DNA of 25,527 bases, from NCBI GenBank assembly GCA_945873015.1, contig CAMCBY010000011.1:1-25527 (forward strand). Reading direction: 5' to 3'. Below are positions 24,001 to 25,527 of this stretch, piece by piece; positions within the stretch are counted from its first letter, which is position 1, and every line of letters begins with the position of its first letter. The notes under the pieces are model-generated. The model was not told the DNA's origin and searched no databases. It was given only the letters and a program-made list of their open reading frames with translations. This DNA is from Klebsiella pneumoniae (GTDB lineage: Bacteria > Pseudomonadota > Gammaproteobacteria > Ga0077536). The translations under genes were made by a program, and so were the position numbers.

Positions 24001-24473
24001 TAGGCCATGCGCTGTTTGATCTGATCGAGTTTGCCCTCATTGGCGAGCTTGCCAAGATCACCCGCCGGCCCACCAGACAGCGCAATCACACCGCGCACCG
24101 CCTCGGCATGCAGCCAGCTCTCTTCAATGCCGGCAATGCCACCATGCTGGCCGAAACGATAGGCCATCGTCAGCAACTGACTCAGATTGCGATAGCCGGC
24201 GCGGTTCTGACACAGGAACACCATACGAAAGCGCTCAGCCACCCCCGCGGCCGGCGTGACCCAGGCTTCGACCCCGACAATTGGCTTGATGCCGGCTTCC
24301 TGCGCCGCGCGGTAGAACTTAGGCAGCGCAAAAACATTGCTCTGATCGGTGAGCGCCACCGCCGGCATGCCGAGTTCCTTGCAGCGCTCGGCCAGATCAT
24401 CGACACGCACGATGCCATCGACGATGGAATACTCGCTGTGCACATGCAGGTGTACAAAACGCGGCATGCTCAT
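21006..24473 (-). CDS. dnaE: DNA polymerase III subunit alpha
   Basis: This replicative polymerase has 1155 residues, close to the 1160 of E. coli. The N-terminal PHP domain begins FVHLHVHSEYS. The catalytic palm aspartates are D404 and D406 in PDFDIDF and D558 in VKFDFLGLRTL. GPGRGSGAGS (363-372) and the finger region are intact. A helix-hairpin-helix and an OB domain follow (GRMAVISLDDQTARVEVTVY). No intein or frameshift is seen. The ATG at 24473 overlaps the rnhB stop codon (ATGA); a second ATG two codons later (24467) is possible. Confidence 0.98.
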   Translation of the reverse strand: MSMPRFVHLHVHSEYSIVDGIVRVDDLAERCKELGMPAVALTDQSNVFALPKFYRAAQEAGIKPIVGVEAWVTPAAGVAERFRMVFLCQNRAGYRNLSQLLTMAYRFGQHGGIAGIEESWLHAEAVRGVIALSGGPAGDLGKLANEGKLDQIKQRMAYWRDLFGDRYYVEVMRTGREREERYTDIVLECAAATNTPVVASNDVRFLNGDEFDAHEARVCINQGRTIADPRRPHDYSPQQYLKSEEEMCELFADLPDALANSVNIAIRCNLELEFGTYHLPEYPVGEGMNVDDLMREKCALGLERRFSTGAIRGSRNDAKRVDSYQKRLDTEIEVIIKMGFSGYFLIVADFIEWAKQHEIPVGPGRGSGAGSLAAFALGITELDPLEYDLLFERFLNPERVSMPDFDIDFCMDRRDEVIEYVAARYGRDQVAQIITHGTMAAKAVVRDVGRVLGFPYGFVDQLAKLIPFDPQMTLERALNEEPALKRRQEEEEDVRAIMTLALQLEGLTRNAGKHAGGLVIAPTQLTDFMPLYCEQGSEQLVTQFDMTDVEAIGLVKFDFLGLRTLTIIDWAVRDINRRRAELGEAPVDIDKIPLDDAVTFKLVQNARTTAVFQLESRGMKELIKRLKPDLFEDMIALVALFRPGPLQSGMVDDFIERKHGRQALKYAVPSLEPILKPTYGVILYQEQVMQIARVLAGYSLGAADLLRRAMGKKKPEEMAKQRETFVTGAQANGIAEADATFIFDLMEKFAGYGFNKSHSAAYALVAYQTAWLKAHYPSAFMAAVMSADMNSTDKVVGLIDECRSLGLTVVPPDINACGFRFGVADAKTIRYGLGAVKGVGEAVIEALVEERNNHGAYRDLVDLCRRNSDKRINRRALEAMIKAGAFDCFGHSRAVLMAALDQVLQITDQHQKAAVSGQSDFFGLATEAVDEAAPLNVDYATGVREWTKDELLACEKETLGLYLSGHPIDRYRAELSAFASSSLSELKPGKRRVAGLIMSVRIIKTRRGRMAVISLDDQTARVEVTVYRDAFERNLDKLVTDSIVIIEGECSVDEFSGDHAVQASEIMTIDEARNRLARALVLNICESDLGNGFVHELETMITGHGNGRCPIAIEYARADSRARLKLGEQWRVNLSEGLLDGLKRQFGAQHVHLEY

Positions 24474-25066
24474 CGGTCGGCGGCCCGCAATACACGCCGC
24501 ACCGGCGCAAAACTCGTACGATGCACGCGGCTTGCACCACAGCGCTCAAGCGCCGCGACATGAGCCGCAGTCGGGTAGCCCTTATGCTGAGCAAAACCGT
24601 ACTCGGGAAAGTCAAGATGCAGCGCGAACATGATGCGATCCCGTGTGACTTTTGCGATGATCGAGGCCGCGCTGATAGCCGCCACACTCGCATCACCGCC
24701 GACCACCGCGGTCGCTGGGCAGGCCAGCGCCGGACAATGTAATCCGTCGATCAATGCTTCGTCAGGCGCAATGGCCAACGCGCTCACTGCACGTTGCATG
24801 GCAAGCAAGGTCGCCTGAAAAATATTCAGGGTGTCGATCTCCTCCACCTCGGCACGCCCGACGCCGATAGCAAGCGCGCTCTGTTGAATGACATCGTAGA
24901 GACGATCGCGTTGCCGTTCACTTTTCTTTTTCGAGTCACCGAGACCGGCAATCTCGGTCGGACCGAGAATCACGGCCGCCGCCACCACCGGACCGGCCAA
25001 CGGCCCGCGCCCCGCTTCATCAACACCCGCCACCAACAGCGCCGGCAGTGTGTGGTGGAAACTCAT
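24470..25066 (-). CDS. rnhB: Ribonuclease HII
   Basis: RNase HII (198 residues) cuts RNA in RNA-DNA hybrids and starts the removal of single ribonucleotides from DNA. The catalytic acidic residues are D16 and E17 in GVDEAGRGPLAGPV, an Asp in ALIDG (D107), and one in VVGGDASV (D125). SAASIIAKVTRD and EYGFAQHKGYPT are standard family motifs. Its ATG overlaps the lpxB stop and its stop overlaps the dnaE start, both as ATGA, so translation of the three genes is coupled. Confidence 0.97.
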   Translation of the reverse strand: MSFHHTLPALLVAGVDEAGRGPLAGPVVAAAVILGPTEIAGLGDSKKKSERQRDRLYDVIQQSALAIGVGRAEVEEIDTLNIFQATLLAMQRAVSALAIAPDEALIDGLHCPALACPATAVVGGDASVAAISAASIIAKVTRDRIMFALHLDFPEYGFAQHKGYPTAAHVAALERCGASRVHRTSFAPVRRVLRAADR

Positions 25067-25527
25067 CGCGCGTCACACACTTCAAGGACCGCGTCAGCAG
25101 CCCGCGCCGCGGCATCAACGCGCAGGGTTTCATGCAACTCGCGCGCGCGCGCGCTGTAACGAGCACGCCGCGCGTCATCGTCGAGCCACGCGGCCAGCGC
25201 TTCGCGAATCGAATTCGGCGTGAGCCCCTGCTGGATCAATTCCGGCACCAGGTCTTCCCCGGCCAGGATGTTGGGCAGCGCAATGCGTGGAATGGAAATC
25301 ATGCGGCGAATTATAAGGTAGGAGAGCGGCGCCAGACGGTATCCCACCACCATGGGCGCACGACATAAAAGCGCTTCCAGGGTGGCGGTGCCGGACGCGA
25401 CCAGCGCAACATCGGCCGCGCCCAGCACCTGACGTGCGCAGCCATGGACAAATTCAAGCTTGAGGCCGGGCGCCGCGCTGTGCACCGCACTACGCAAGAG
25501 GTCGATTTGACCGGCATGGGCCGCGCA
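25063..25527 (-). CDS. lpxB: Lipid-A-disaccharide synthase (partial, N-terminus outside window)
   Basis: Only the C-terminal 154 codons are visible; the gene continues past the right edge. LpxB joins UDP-2,3-diacylglucosamine and lipid X to form the lipid A disaccharide at the inner membrane. The visible part has VASGTATLEALLCRAPMVVG, YRLAPLSYLIIRRM and ALPNILAGEDLVPELIQ, all hallmarks of the GT19 family. The order lpxB-rnhB-dnaE is conserved in Gammaproteobacteria. Confidence 0.96.
   Translation of the reverse strand, partial: CAAHAGQIDLLRSAVHSAAPGLKLEFVHGCARQVLGAADVALVASGTATLEALLCRAPMVVGYRLAPLSYLIIRRMISIPRIALPNILAGEDLVPELIQQGLTPNSIREALAAWLDDDARRARYSARARELHETLRVDAAARAADAVLEVCDAR

Overview
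The window is a high-GC proteobacterial chromosome segment. The right end carries the order lpxB-rnhB-dnaE-accA-tilS on the minus strand, which is typical of Gammaproteobacteria, so I infer a high-GC gammaproteobacterium. No tRNA, rRNA, CRISPR array, insertion sequence or phage gene was seen.

Left region (1-11338), an alcohol/aldehyde oxidation locus. On the minus strand aorA-aorB-aorC encode a three-subunit tungsten aldehyde oxidoreductase of the AorABC type: a four-cluster ferredoxin, the tungstopterin subunit and an FAD/NAD subunit cut by the window edge. Divergent on the plus strand are a periplasmic binding protein and a YVTN beta-propeller of the families that accompany PQQ-dependent alcohol dehydrogenases, followed by a PepSY-domain frame without a normal start codon. 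Facing them on the minus strand are a DUF1244 protein, a MoxY/LapD-type sensor kinase, a LuxR-type response regulator, a TonB-dependent receptor and a second LuxR-type regulator. I infer that a periplasmic quinoprotein makes aldehydes that Aor oxidises, under control of the kinase and two regulators. The quinoprotein and the ABC transporter parts are not in the window.

The clearest unexplained signal is a 13-base word, GAATTTTTCCCGT, present exactly upstream of both the binding-protein/propeller operon and the TonB receptor. In each case it points in the direction of transcription and lies 42 or 45 bases before a -10-like hexamer. The receptor promoter has a second, similar palindrome. These look like operators of one shared regulon.

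Middle region (11580-18657). A second two-component system on the minus strand pairs a membrane kinase, probably from a leaderless mRNA, with an NtrC-class regulator whose GAFTGA loop reads GAFTHA. Next is a cytochrome b561 (minus). On the plus strand follow an L,D-transpeptidase, a DUF302 protein, an unrecognised two-helix membrane protein and a protein with a periplasmic vWA domain joined through one membrane helix to a cytoplasmic FHA domain. The last two overlap by ATGA and may form a trans-envelope signalling pair.

Right region (18660-25527). Five housekeeping genes on the minus strand: tilS, accA, dnaE, rnhB and the 3' part of lpxB, tightly packed with overlapping starts and stops. tilS converges on the vWA-FHA gene with two bases between the stop codons.
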